A stretch of DNA of 29,909 bases from a virus, in the IMG/VR virus record IMGVR_UViG_3300030099_006105, positions 1 through 29,909 of that record. The stretch is one strand, 5' to 3'. This document shows, one piece after another, positions 14,999-25,395 of this stretch; the first letter of the stretch is position 1; every line of letters begins with the position of its first letter. The position numbers and the translations under genes are program-made. Under the pieces are notes generated by a model. That model was not told where the DNA came from. It searched no databases and saw nothing but the letters and a program-made list of their open reading frames with translations.

Positions 14999-15034
14999 AT
15001 CCTACAACATACATATCCAAACCCAGCTACAGCT

Positions 15035-18000
15035 ATGTCTGAGCTTCTTGATTTTATCAACCGCGTTGAAGCCGCCGAAGGGCAGGCAGAATTAGTTCAG
15101 CCGAAAGGCTACTCCGAATGGTCCCAAGAAAATACCTTCGATGATAAACTCGAGAGTCGGGTTCGATACGGGGATTACGTTCGGGAACAGTATATTGACA
15201 ACGACGCATACAATGCTGAGATAGAATCTCAGATTTTTGAAGGTTACACGGCGTCTCTTATTCAAGACGGAGTTCTTTTAGAGGACGGTTCAAACGCAAC
15301 GGAGGTCGATGAGCTGTCAAAAAAGTATGATTCTCGAGGATCTTTTGACGATCAAGCAAAGTTCTTTAGAGATTCTCTTGATTCCCGATCTGACGATTGG
15401 AAAACACTTACTAACTATCTTGCGGCTACAAATGTAGCTGACCCCACAGAGGACTATCTTAACACTACGGTAGCCAATTTAAGAGAAGAAGCGGAGGAAG
15501 TTCTCTCTAAAAATTACGACCGTCTTTTAGAGCAAAAAGTTGATTCGGGAGAACTAGCGGTTGCGAAACTCTCTTCAGGGCAACTTTACATCGGGGATTC
15601 CATTGAAACAATGGGCACCGTTGCGGCCTTAAAACAAGGAGCACCGACGGGAGTCACAATGCGTGACGCTCTAAAACTGGATCAGCTAATGCAAAACCCA
15701 GAGGGGTATGACATACCGCTGTATAAGCTTCTTAAAGTAATAGAAGTCAAAAAAGCAATCGATGATGATCTTCGTCTTAATGAAGAATTTCAAATTATTG
15801 CCGAGGGGGTAACGCGGCGAGCGGGAGATAAAGAAGATAAAAGCTTTAGTGACCGAGCGTTTGGGTTGTTTAGAGGGGCATTTAGACAATTTAAAAAAGC
15901 GTTTCATTCCGCAGCGCACGGCGCGAATCCGCTTGCCCCTCCGACATTCCTTCTAAGAAAAGGGATGGAGGCGCGGGGAGTGGAAATCCCTGAATATGAA
16001 GTTAGCGACCCGGAAAAAAGGTTGCAGGCTGTAGATAGGGCGAAGGGGACTAAACTTGAAGACTTAGTATCAGAATACTCGGATAGGCTTGGGTTCAATC
16101 CATCTGATGTAATGCCTGCACTGAAACAATCCCTCCTAGAGTATGGAACTGAGAAAGGATTTTACAGGTTCCACGAAGACGAAGAGGACTTAGGTAAGAA
16201 TATTCGTAAAGGAGGTTTCGGACTCCCATATGTACCCACTCAATTGTCTTTCAAAAAAGATCTTTTTGAGAAGGCATTAGCTGCTCGAAACGACTTAACA
16301 CCGGAGATTAAAGAAGCTCTAAGTGTGCAAAGAGTAGAACGCTTAAAAGCAGGTTTTCAGCAGACTAATGATTTTTTGCTTACTACTTACAAAGCAAACG
16401 ATTGGTCTAATGCGGTACTAGCCGGGCAACAAGCGGGCTTACAGCCATATGAAATATTAGAAGACTACTTAGCCGACGACGATAATTACAGTCATTTTGG
16501 AAATAGGGCGCTAGGGTTAGGGTTTGCTGCGCTTGATACTATAGCAGCCTTGCCTATGGCTGTCGGGGGCATCTTTGATAAAGAAGCCTCGGCTGAATAC
16601 TTTTCAGGTATGGCCGACATGCGGGCTAAACGAAGGCGCGTGGCGGCGATGTTTGGGGATGAATACGGATTTGTATCCGAGTTGGCTGAAACAGCATTGC
16701 CGATGGTAGGAGACATCGCGGCTACCGCCATGATAACAGCCGCTACAGGAGGTGCCGGGGCAGGAGCTGGAGCAGCCTTGTTTGCTGCTAGGACAGCCGC
16801 TAAGTCCGGCGCAAAATTTACACTCTCCGGATTTGGTAAAGCTGCGGTAGGTCAGACGTTTAAAACCAGTGCGGTTCGGGATAGTAAAAGTTTAGCTGAT
16901 GAGCTTTTAAAAGCTGGCGTGGTAGGCACCAGAACAAAGACCGGTGTCAAAAAAGTTACTAAAGACGGACTTGATGAGGCTAGTGATAGCCTTACTAAGA
17001 AGTTAATCCTAGTTTCCGACCCAGACAAAGCAGCGTCTCAGTTGACCAGCTTTTTAGATGACTTTAATAAGAAGCATATAGCCCGAGTAATGGGGGACAT
17101 GATTGGGCCTTCGACGATGCCGTTAATGGCAACGGCTGGAACTAGATCGGGGTCCGCTACATATGGCCAGGTATACGGTCAGTTGATCGATGAAGGAAAC
17201 TCTAGAGAGGAGGCCCACGACAAGGCGTTAGGGGCGGCGATGCAAGCAGGAGCATTCACGGGTATTCTAACTGCATCGTTTTCTCGAATAGGCTTCGGAG
17301 GTTTAGAAAGTGTTCTTGGTAGGGGGCTCAGTTACTCTCAATTAAACAAAGTGGGTGACTTTTTAATTAGCAAAGCTAAAGGTATAAAGGGCACCTTTAA
17401 AACTACGACCGGAGAAAAAGTTAAATTTTCAGACTTACTCGAGGCGGAACTAAAGGAAAATCTTAAAAAGTCTGCGGGGTTAGCTGGAGCAGCTAAAGCT
17501 GTATTTTATCCTGCCGGGCAAGAGGCCGTTGAAGAAGGCATCGATGAACTGGTTACAAGCATGTTTGCTGACGCGGCTCTAAACGAGAATGCTCCTTTAG
17601 AACAACAACTAAAGCAGACCTTCATGGCAGCTATGATGGGTGCTGCATTAGGGGGAGCAGTTCCAACAATCCAAGCCGCTAAACGCCTTATCAGTCCAAA
17701 TGTTGCTGACGCTCGAAGGTCTGCAATGGATTCTTTAATCGTAGCCGCCGCGTCAAAGCTTGAAGCCAGCGATAGCAAAGAAGCAGCGAAGGCTCTCAGA
17801 GAGCAGTTTTTAAACCTTGGTAGATCTAAAGAACAAAATCTAGATGAGAGGGTTGCCCTGTCCTTGGCTAGGGGGCAGGGAGTTACTCAGGAGACTGAAA
17901 CAACAGAAGCAGAAACTCCCCCTCCTCTTCCTGTAAGTGACACGGCAACGACCGTTGAAGAGTCCGCTGAAAATCTATCAGAGCCCACGCCAACAGTTAC

Positions 18001-21000
18001 CCCTACTCCGGAGGACACGACTTCTCCTGTAGAGCCTGAAGTAAATGCGGAGTCCGTGCCGGAGACACCCCGTAAGGCACCGGCCCCTCAAAGGGGTGCC
18101 GCCCCTCAATTAGCCGACGTAGAAAGTAAGCTCGCAAAAGCAGCTCCCAAGCCGGTTCACAATGGGCTACAACGAGAAGTTAGATTCGCAAGTTTGCTAG
18201 ATAAGGCCGCATATATCGTTCGCCGTAGTAGCAAGAGTAGATCAAAGAACTTTGATGCTTTTTTGAACTATGCAATGCAACAATCAGGAATGACCGAACA
18301 ACAAGTTCGGCAGCACGGGGACGAAGTTAATACCTATATTGCGAATAGAGCCGAAGAGGGTGGGACCGTATTGGAAATCCCTGCGTTGTTTACCAACAAA
18401 GAGCAAGCAGCGGCTCCGCCTCGGGAGCAACTCGAGTTAAATCTAAAGGACGAAGCTAGTCCCAAGTCCATTAGGTCCGCCTTAGCTGCCGTCACCTCAA
18501 GTGCAACAGTTGATTCTGAGACCGTTAGCCCCCGAGTATTGGCTAGAAAGCGGGGGCTTGCTAGTGGTCTGGGGGCAGATCCTGTACAAAACAGTGCGGT
18601 CGAAGGATCAGACCATCAAGCTTTCAGAGACACTGCCGCAGGGTTAGAAGGCGTAGTTTATTCGGAGCCAGAACCCTCGACTATACTGGAGCAAGATCCA
18701 GAGAAGTCTGAGCAGGCTGAACAGATAGAGCAGACTTTTACTGACAAAGTAAATGAAGTCAGACAAGCAGAGGCGGAAGAAACAATTACTCCGGAGGAAG
18801 CAAAAGCTCAAAAACGCACGGCGTTCCGAGAAAGAAACAAATCTCTGAATGCCCTCCGTGTGCCTCGCACCGTTGAGTCAAATGAAGAAGTTGATCCGGA
18901 AGAAGATGCTGCCGTGGACCGGCTTATTGCAACAGGGTTCCCGTATGTTCTCACTCCAGCTAAGTTAGCCAGGCTTGGGGTGCCGGTTTCAGAAAGAACT
19001 TTGTCAAAGAAGTTTATTGAAGATAGTAACGCCAAGATCCAAAGAGAAACTTCTAGAAGGTTTCCTGTGACGGATGTCAAAACTCCCGAAGGTGGCTACG
19101 CGGTGACTACGCTTACTGATGTAAAAGCACAAGTAGGCCCCGACCAAGTGGGCATTTTTAACAACGACCCACAAAGCATGGCTACGTTGATGGAGCAAGG
19201 AACCCCAATCCGGGTTCCGGAATCCGTAATCAATGCTACGACAACAAACCCGTCGTTTAGGTTTGCTCAGATTGGAGATCAATTCGTTGTGTCGGATATA
19301 GTTCTATCAGAGTCCGGAGGACAAGTATCCGCCCTCGCGCCCTCCGACAAAGTTCTTACGCTCCGCGAAGACTACTCCACGCTCCAAGGTCTAATCGAGC
19401 AAGTGGCCGAGATTAGAGAATCAAGATCCGCAGACCAAGACGCTACTACTCTTATACGATCTCCGTTCGACAACGACCAAGAGATCACAGTCGAGGAGGC
19501 ACTGGATCTGTTATCCAATGAAGAAAATCTCCGCAGATTTATTCCCGAAAGCTTGACTCCTACCGTTGAGCAAACGGCTCTTCTCGACTTGCAACTCAGG
19601 GGGATGAACGCCGTGATGCGGGGGCAAGAGCCGTCGATGATATCGCTTGGGCGTGAGATAACGCAAGAGTATACGAAGATGCAAGACGCGCGTTCAGAGC
19701 ATCTGAAGCAGTCATATATTGCGACCGTTCCGGTAGATGCCGCCCCCGCACTCGAGCAGAACGAAAACTTCTCACCTGAACAGGAAATATCAGATCCGTA
19801 TCAGCCGTTCCCCGTGCTCCCTGCGGAGCAACTACCTACACGTAAGATTGCTTCAACGATCAAGGATGCCCAAGACCAAGCTATTGAAGCAATGGCGGCA
19901 GACCCCGAAATCCGCGCGGCTGTTCTTAATATCCTCGAGCAAGAAGTTTATCAGTCGTCGTCGATTAACTTCTCAAAGATGACGAATAAAGAAGCTTGGG
20001 GGCTATTTACTAACTGGATGGCACAAGGCAACAATCAATCTAATGTTGTTAGCTTAGATTTCCAACAGGCCCTGAAGACAGACTTGTTTGAGATGGGAGC
20101 CCCTGTTCGTAAGGCCCTAAATATATTGTCCCTGTCAGCGAAGTCTGTTGAAGGAGACCCGATGCAGGATTCCGGATACCGGCAAACCTTTGAAGTTAGC
20201 TTGCAGCAACTACTGGGGAGAACTCCGACCCCTCCAGAGATAAACGCATTCATTGCGTCGATTGAAAAAGCAAAGTCTGACCTATACCTGAGATCAGAGA
20301 ACGCGGATTTTAGTCTCGAGGAGATACAGGAAGCTAACCTCGAAGAGATATTGGCGCTCGGTTTAGAAAACAACAATCCGGACAGCATCCTCGAGGCGCT
20401 ACGGCGAATTATCGAATCGTCTTCAGAAGCAGAGTCTGAATATGACCAGCATCTAGTTGTCTTGGCAAGGTTGCTCATCCAGAACCCCAGCTTTTTGGCA
20501 GACCTGTCGTTTACAATCGACCGGACGAACTTGGACTACGCAGGACGTATGCGGATTCAAGACGACGGGACTCGGGCAATATCAATCAATATCAACGGTA
20601 GAAACCCGAGAGGTGTGGCCGACACACTTTTACACGAAGTGACTCATGCTTATGTCTCGAACATAACAAGGAAACCCAAGGCAGAACTGACTAGACGCGA
20701 GCGTTCCGCTTTGGCAGTTCTCGACAATGTTCTGAACCAAGTCAGGGAACAGTTTTCCAATCAGTCAATGGGGGGCTTTGGAGGCACGACATTTGTCAGC
20801 ACGGGATATGATAACCACGACTCTAGAATGTATGATGCCCTAGAGAATGTTGACGAGTTTATCGCGCACTTTCTGACGAACATTAAGTTCCAACAGGCTG
20901 TTAAAGTTCTATCCGACCCCTCTCGAGCAGTTGGTGTCCGTAAGCGCAACGTGTTTGAAGTGATCATCGACGCAATCTTGGGGCTCTTCCCTAACCTTGC

Positions 21001-24000
21001 TCGAGCACAATACCCTAAGTTCAGGAAAGCATTTTCCGCAGTCCTAGACCTCGCACATACTTCGGTATTGGCAGGGCTACCGAACACAAAACGAGCTGCG
21101 TCAATGTCTACACAAGACTTCGCTAGTTTGCAAAGGGATGGAATGACGGCGACAAAAGAAATTCCACCAAAGGCAAAGAAGTATATCGCAAACAGGGTCT
21201 TTAAGACTCAGGCCGTGACCCCGCAACCAAGCTTGGCAGTCCCACTTACTTCCAGCTCGCTAGCTAGCAATGCCGCCGAGAAAGTTTCTTCGGATCGTCG
21301 GTCCACTGTGGGTTTGTCCTCTGGTTTGGAAGGAGCAACGGGAACCGAAAGAACCGCAAAGCAAGAGCATGAACAGCGCAAGCAAGAATATGCGGATCTC
21401 GTAAGGCGCATTGTTCCTCCCGATATTGAAGTGCAGGTGGACGAAACCATCAAAGGACAGGCAGAGGTTGACGTAGAGACTGGCGTAATGAGGGTCAACC
21501 CGAACAAGATCATTGAATACTTGCAGTCCCTTGTAGAAAGAAACGGTGGCGAACCAGTCCCCGTTCGAGAGATAGTTGAGGTTGTAATCGACGAAGAGAT
21601 CTCTCACGCCGCATCCGTGGCCGCGTTATCCGAAAGTGAGATAGACGCTATTTCATCCGCGTTAACCTTGTCAGATGTTAATGAAGTCTTAGCACAATAT
21701 GGCAACCAAGATTCAATTCGAGAGGATTTGAAAGCCCGGTTCCTTGAAGGGGATCCGGATGCCAGACTCATTATAGCCGAGGAGATGCTTCGGATATTTG
21801 GGCAACGGTCCCGGATGGGGTTCACAACAGAAGAGCAGGCAGAATTCTTGTCCCGAAATCCGGGCAACAAAGACATTTTGATGCGGTATCTCAAAGGCCA
21901 CTTCAGACGTAAGAAGTTTGAGAGAAACATGAAGAACCTGTCCCCGAAAGTTAGAACGGCTATCGAACGGACTAGGATACAGCTCAGAGCGTTACAGGAA
22001 GGGTATGTCTATAAATCCCGCGCATTGCAGTTCGACCCAGAAAATCCTGCGGCCACGATAGAGGAGTTCATGCGGCAGCTTGATATTAACAACCGAGTAG
22101 CCGCAGGCGTAGACGCCCCACAACCGGAAGAAGATCAGACCGCCCCGGCAAGAGCGGCTAGCGGCCTTGGGATCAATGCACAAACTGAAGGGGCCTCAGA
22201 TTTTCCTGAGTCCTTAAATGTAGATGACGACCTGATTGACTTCAATCACATGGAACTTTTAGAGATCCCTGTTATTGCTAAAACAGACGCCGCCTATGAA
22301 AAATCGAAGAGCCTGTTCTCGAAGTTATTTGTAAGGACAGCGGATCCTACGGTTGTCAGGTTCTTGCGTGAGCGTGATAACTTTATTAAGGCTAACGACA
22401 ATCTGATTGGCCGCTTCTATCAGAGCTACAAAGAAGCGATGAAAGAAGAGTTCGGGGACAACGTGCCCCCGTCTGACGATATCTTCTGGACTATGCTGCA
22501 ACAGGCCACTGGTTCTAGAACCGTCGTCCCGGACGAAGCTCGTGTCAAAGAGTTAGAAGATAGCATCGCTCAAGCGAGCGCGGTCATAACAATTAACAGA
22601 GACCAAGGCATTATAGATGATGCTGAAGCTGAGACTCAACGAGCAGCTCTCAGGGCTCGACAAGCTGAAGGGATGCAAGACCTCAGAGTGCAAGCCCGAG
22701 AGAAAGCAAAAGCCGAGAGAAATGAAGGACTACAATATCTGAAGGATACTCACAGATCGGTATACACCGTGGTGCTTAACCTTCGTAATTTAACAGATAA
22801 GATGTCCGCCTCCGCAAAGGTCTTGTTCGGGGGAGACGGAGTTGATTTGAGGTTTGATAACCAGATGGGGGTCTACATCACGCGGACTTACCAGATGTTT
22901 ATGAATCCGGATTACATCGACATGATCAAGACTTCGGATTCAGCGGAGGCCGTCAATATACGACAGGCTGCAATCCAGTTCATGCGGGATGTCTTTATCT
23001 CTCAAGAAACTCAAAGGCTGATCACAGAAGGGGCCACTGTTTCGGAAGCCGAGCAGCAAGCCAAGCAGTTGTATGATGAAGCTGAAGTCGGGGGCGCTAG
23101 CAAAGGGCACCAGATGATGATTGAGTTTCTCGATGCTTATGGCAGCGCGAACTCAGCTCGAGACTTCGCGGATGCCTTTGACCTGGCAGAGGGTTCCGCA
23201 ATCCGGATCGAGGGTACATCGGATGGTCTCAAAGCTCTTGTAGATAATCTGAAGAAAAGAAAAGAGCTACCCGAGGCACTGGCTAACTTGATGGGGGCAA
23301 ACAACATCAAAGAAGACAGCGTCAACGACCTCGTTTACTCGTTGGGTATGGTGAGCCGTATCGCCGCGCACCAGTCATTTCTTCAGAAGCTAAAGGCACA
23401 AGGTCAAGCGGGGGGCTGGCTGCTTACAGCCCCACAAGTAGAAGAACTCAAAGAGAGTAACTTTGCTGAAGGCAGTAAGTATAGAAGAGTTAAGAGCGAT
23501 AAGGCCGACATGGGTAACAACCCCCTTGCAGATCTTTACGCAACAGAAGACATCATAGAAGAACTTAAAGTTCTCATGCAGCCGATCTCCCGGACAGGGA
23601 GTGACGCCACCTCGCAGACCCTGAACAACATCATGGGCTACATGCATAAGTTCACGGGCTATTCAATGGGGGCTAAGACCCTGCTGTCTTTCGGATTCTA
23701 CCTACGTAACGCACTGTCGAACATTATGTTCTTTGGTCCCGCTCAAGGATTCTATGGGTCCTTTAGGTTGCTCAAGATCGGAGGCAAGTATGGGGCAGGC
23801 GATATGTTTAGACGGGCTATCGGGAGTGGCAGCGTGAGAGATACGGACGCTTACCTATCTCGGCTCGAAGCTACCGGAGTATTCGGCAACGAGATTCGTT
23901 CTCAGATTATGATCCGCCTGATGCGCGGAGAAGAATCCATGAACAGCTTGCAAGCTAAACTGAGTGAGCTATCGAAGCAGGCCAAGAACCCTAACGTAAC

Positions 24001-25393
24001 GGGTGCCGCTCTAAGACAAATCAGAGATAACCTTGGTCGGATCGCATCGGCAATGGATTCTTTCTACAAGATTGCTTACTTCGAGCATGAAAAGAAAGTC
24101 CTGCTTGAAGCACGGGCGCACGATATAAAAACAGGCAAGTTCAACAAAGAGAACCCGCCGCCCTCTGATACTCAGATAGAGCAGGACGCTGCCGATATCG
24201 TCAGTGCTACCGCGCAATCCTATGACCGGGCTCTTCCGATTATTAAGAAAATAACTACGGAGACTAATTTTGGATTGCTGTTTGCTCCGTTCATTCGATT
24301 CACCGCAGAGATCCCCCGCATCACCGCGAATACAATTCGTCTCGCGCGGAAGGAAATGAAGTCGGATAACCCAGTCATCCGGGCACGGGGGAAGAAGAGA
24401 ATAAGAGGATTTATAGGGACCGTGGGTCTAGTAAGCATGGTCCTCCCTACATTGCTGAGAGCAGTAGTCGGCGGGATCGGTAGAGACGAAGACGAAGCAA
24501 TACGAGCATCTCTTCCCGTCTACCTGAGAAACCACACGTTCTTCTACTTCAAGCGACCAGGATCAGATCAGCTAAGATCTCTTGACCTGACTTACATGAA
24601 TCCGTTTAGCATGATTGCGGATCCCTCGCTCCGATTTATGGAGCACTTGTTCCGAGGAGAACCAATTGAAGGTGTGCAGAAGGCCGTGATGACTGGAGTG
24701 TTCGCTCCATTCTTAGGGCAACAGATACTATCGGGAGCTGTATTTGATGTCTTAGAAAACAGGCAAGCCTCAAACGACGCGCCGATTTACGAAGAGTCTG
24801 AAGACTTTAACAGCAAGATTGGTAAGTCTCTGGGCTACATTCTCCGGGAAGCCTACGGGGGAAGAACTCCTAAGAAAGTCATGGAGGCATATCGCACGGC
24901 CGTCGAAGGGGGCGAGGCGCACTTCTTAGATTCGCCTATGGGTCTTATCTTGCAAGAGGCAATGCCAGTTACGTCACGCCCGGTTGATCCTAAGAGACAG
25001 TTTGAGAGAACCCTTTACGCCCTCCGGGATGAATACAGCCGGGCAAGGCGGATGTATAACGAGCTAGGAGCGGACAAAGCAATGTCCGATAAACAAATCG
25101 CGGATCTCTACAAGGATACAAAGGAACGAATGATGGAAATCAACGCATCACTCGGGACTGCCATACGTGGGTTCGGTTCGTTTATGTCCGAGGGCGAGAT
25201 GTATAGAGCCATGCGGAAAGCAAAGTATGGCGAGACCAGATCGCAGTTGTTGTTCGCGGGGTATCAAGAAAGATACCTGCCATCAAAACCATTGATGCAG
25301 CGCCTAGTGCAAACTCCTAATGGAGAAGCTAGGCTTAGGAAGCTGTTGGAAACTGCAATGCAGGATCCAAGGTTTATAGAGATTGATCAGTAG
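15035..25393 (+). CDS. Giant multidomain 'large polyvalent' phage protein with zincin domain
   Basis: One unbroken frame of 3,452 residues. Residues 1-480 are charged. Hydrophobic Gly/Ala-rich segments lie near 489-512, 552-589, 736-756 and 861-882. A Pro/Glu/Thr linker spans about 952-1022, followed by a small helical module at about 1046-1112. A zinc-metallopeptidase motif follows: His1867-Glu1868-x-x-His1871 in LLHEVTHAYVS, with Glu1941 in ENVDEFIAHF as probable third ligand. A second, altered site is Glu2187-Glu2188-x-x-His2191 (VIDEEISHAA). The C-terminal part has MGVYITRTYQMF (about 2611), LLSFGFYLRNALSNIMFF (about 2890) and a hydrophobic GFIGTVGLVSMVLPTLLRA (about 3125), patterns I associate with phage large polyvalent proteins. 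Such proteins are thought to be carried in the capsid and injected with DNA. I see no N4-type RNA polymerase motifs. The leader lacks a Shine-Dalgarno sequence. Confidence 0.88.
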   Translation: MSELLDFINRVEAAEGQAELVQPKGYSEWSQENTFDDKLESRVRYGDYVREQYIDNDAYNAEIESQIFEGYTASLIQDGVLLEDGSNATEVDELSKKYDSRGSFDDQAKFFRDSLDSRSDDWKTLTNYLAATNVADPTEDYLNTTVANLREEAEEVLSKNYDRLLEQKVDSGELAVAKLSSGQLYIGDSIETMGTVAALKQGAPTGVTMRDALKLDQLMQNPEGYDIPLYKLLKVIEVKKAIDDDLRLNEEFQIIAEGVTRRAGDKEDKSFSDRAFGLFRGAFRQFKKAFHSAAHGANPLAPPTFLLRKGMEARGVEIPEYEVSDPEKRLQAVDRAKGTKLEDLVSEYSDRLGFNPSDVMPALKQSLLEYGTEKGFYRFHEDEEDLGKNIRKGGFGLPYVPTQLSFKKDLFEKALAARNDLTPEIKEALSVQRVERLKAGFQQTNDFLLTTYKANDWSNAVLAGQQAGLQPYEILEDYLADDDNYSHFGNRALGLGFAALDTIAALPMAVGGIFDKEASAEYFSGMADMRAKRRRVAAMFGDEYGFVSELAETALPMVGDIAATAMITAATGGAGAGAGAALFAARTAAKSGAKFTLSGFGKAAVGQTFKTSAVRDSKSLADELLKAGVVGTRTKTGVKKVTKDGLDEASDSLTKKLILVSDPDKAASQLTSFLDDFNKKHIARVMGDMIGPSTMPLMATAGTRSGSATYGQVYGQLIDEGNSREEAHDKALGAAMQAGAFTGILTASFSRIGFGGLESVLGRGLSYSQLNKVGDFLISKAKGIKGTFKTTTGEKVKFSDLLEAELKENLKKSAGLAGAAKAVFYPAGQEAVEEGIDELVTSMFADAALNENAPLEQQLKQTFMAAMMGAALGGAVPTIQAAKRLISPNVADARRSAMDSLIVAAASKLEASDSKEAAKALREQFLNLGRSKEQNLDERVALSLARGQGVTQETETTEAETPPPLPVSDTATTVEESAENLSEPTPTVTPTPEDTTSPVEPEVNAESVPETPRKAPAPQRGAAPQLADVESKLAKAAPKPVHNGLQREVRFASLLDKAAYIVRRSSKSRSKNFDAFLNYAMQQSGMTEQQVRQHGDEVNTYIANRAEEGGTVLEIPALFTNKEQAAAPPREQLELNLKDEASPKSIRSALAAVTSSATVDSETVSPRVLARKRGLASGLGADPVQNSAVEGSDHQAFRDTAAGLEGVVYSEPEPSTILEQDPEKSEQAEQIEQTFTDKVNEVRQAEAEETITPEEAKAQKRTAFRERNKSLNALRVPRTVESNEEVDPEEDAAVDRLIATGFPYVLTPAKLARLGVPVSERTLSKKFIEDSNAKIQRETSRRFPVTDVKTPEGGYAVTTLTDVKAQVGPDQVGIFNNDPQSMATLMEQGTPIRVPESVINATTTNPSFRFAQIGDQFVVSDIVLSESGGQVSALAPSDKVLTLREDYSTLQGLIEQVAEIRESRSADQDATTLIRSPFDNDQEITVEEALDLLSNEENLRRFIPESLTPTVEQTALLDLQLRGMNAVMRGQEPSMISLGREITQEYTKMQDARSEHLKQSYIATVPVDAAPALEQNENFSPEQEISDPYQPFPVLPAEQLPTRKIASTIKDAQDQAIEAMAADPEIRAAVLNILEQEVYQSSSINFSKMTNKEAWGLFTNWMAQGNNQSNVVSLDFQQALKTDLFEMGAPVRKALNILSLSAKSVEGDPMQDSGYRQTFEVSLQQLLGRTPTPPEINAFIASIEKAKSDLYLRSENADFSLEEIQEANLEEILALGLENNNPDSILEALRRIIESSSEAESEYDQHLVVLARLLIQNPSFLADLSFTIDRTNLDYAGRMRIQDDGTRAISININGRNPRGVADTLLHEVTHAYVSNITRKPKAELTRRERSALAVLDNVLNQVREQFSNQSMGGFGGTTFVSTGYDNHDSRMYDALENVDEFIAHFLTNIKFQQAVKVLSDPSRAVGVRKRNVFEVIIDAILGLFPNLARAQYPKFRKAFSAVLDLAHTSVLAGLPNTKRAASMSTQDFASLQRDGMTATKEIPPKAKKYIANRVFKTQAVTPQPSLAVPLTSSSLASNAAEKVSSDRRSTVGLSSGLEGATGTERTAKQEHEQRKQEYADLVRRIVPPDIEVQVDETIKGQAEVDVETGVMRVNPNKIIEYLQSLVERNGGEPVPVREIVEVVIDEEISHAASVAALSESEIDAISSALTLSDVNEVLAQYGNQDSIREDLKARFLEGDPDARLIIAEEMLRIFGQRSRMGFTTEEQAEFLSRNPGNKDILMRYLKGHFRRKKFERNMKNLSPKVRTAIERTRIQLRALQEGYVYKSRALQFDPENPAATIEEFMRQLDINNRVAAGVDAPQPEEDQTAPARAASGLGINAQTEGASDFPESLNVDDDLIDFNHMELLEIPVIAKTDAAYEKSKSLFSKLFVRTADPTVVRFLRERDNFIKANDNLIGRFYQSYKEAMKEEFGDNVPPSDDIFWTMLQQATGSRTVVPDEARVKELEDSIAQASAVITINRDQGIIDDAEAETQRAALRARQAEGMQDLRVQAREKAKAERNEGLQYLKDTHRSVYTVVLNLRNLTDKMSASAKVLFGGDGVDLRFDNQMGVYITRTYQMFMNPDYIDMIKTSDSAEAVNIRQAAIQFMRDVFISQETQRLITEGATVSEAEQQAKQLYDEAEVGGASKGHQMMIEFLDAYGSANSARDFADAFDLAEGSAIRIEGTSDGLKALVDNLKKRKELPEALANLMGANNIKEDSVNDLVYSLGMVSRIAAHQSFLQKLKAQGQAGGWLLTAPQVEELKESNFAEGSKYRRVKSDKADMGNNPLADLYATEDIIEELKVLMQPISRTGSDATSQTLNNIMGYMHKFTGYSMGAKTLLSFGFYLRNALSNIMFFGPAQGFYGSFRLLKIGGKYGAGDMFRRAIGSGSVRDTDAYLSRLEATGVFGNEIRSQIMIRLMRGEESMNSLQAKLSELSKQAKNPNVTGAALRQIRDNLGRIASAMDSFYKIAYFEHEKKVLLEARAHDIKTGKFNKENPPPSDTQIEQDAADIVSATAQSYDRALPIIKKITTETNFGLLFAPFIRFTAEIPRITANTIRLARKEMKSDNPVIRARGKKRIRGFIGTVGLVSMVLPTLLRAVVGGIGRDEDEAIRASLPVYLRNHTFFYFKRPGSDQLRSLDLTYMNPFSMIADPSLRFMEHLFRGEPIEGVQKAVMTGVFAPFLGQQILSGAVFDVLENRQASNDAPIYEESEDFNSKIGKSLGYILREAYGGRTPKKVMEAYRTAVEGGEAHFLDSPMGLILQEAMPVTSRPVDPKRQFERTLYALRDEYSRARRMYNELGADKAMSDKQIADLYKDTKERMMEINASLGTAIRGFGSFMSEGEMYRAMRKAKYGETRSQLLFAGYQERYLPSKPLMQRLVQTPNGEARLRKLLETAMQDPRFIEIDQ

Positions 25394-25395
25394 GC

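Noticed and set aside
15035-25393. N4-like virion RNA polymerase in the giant gene
   Set aside because: The length is similar, but I found no T7-like RNA polymerase motifs; the visible motifs are zincin and large polyvalent protein types.
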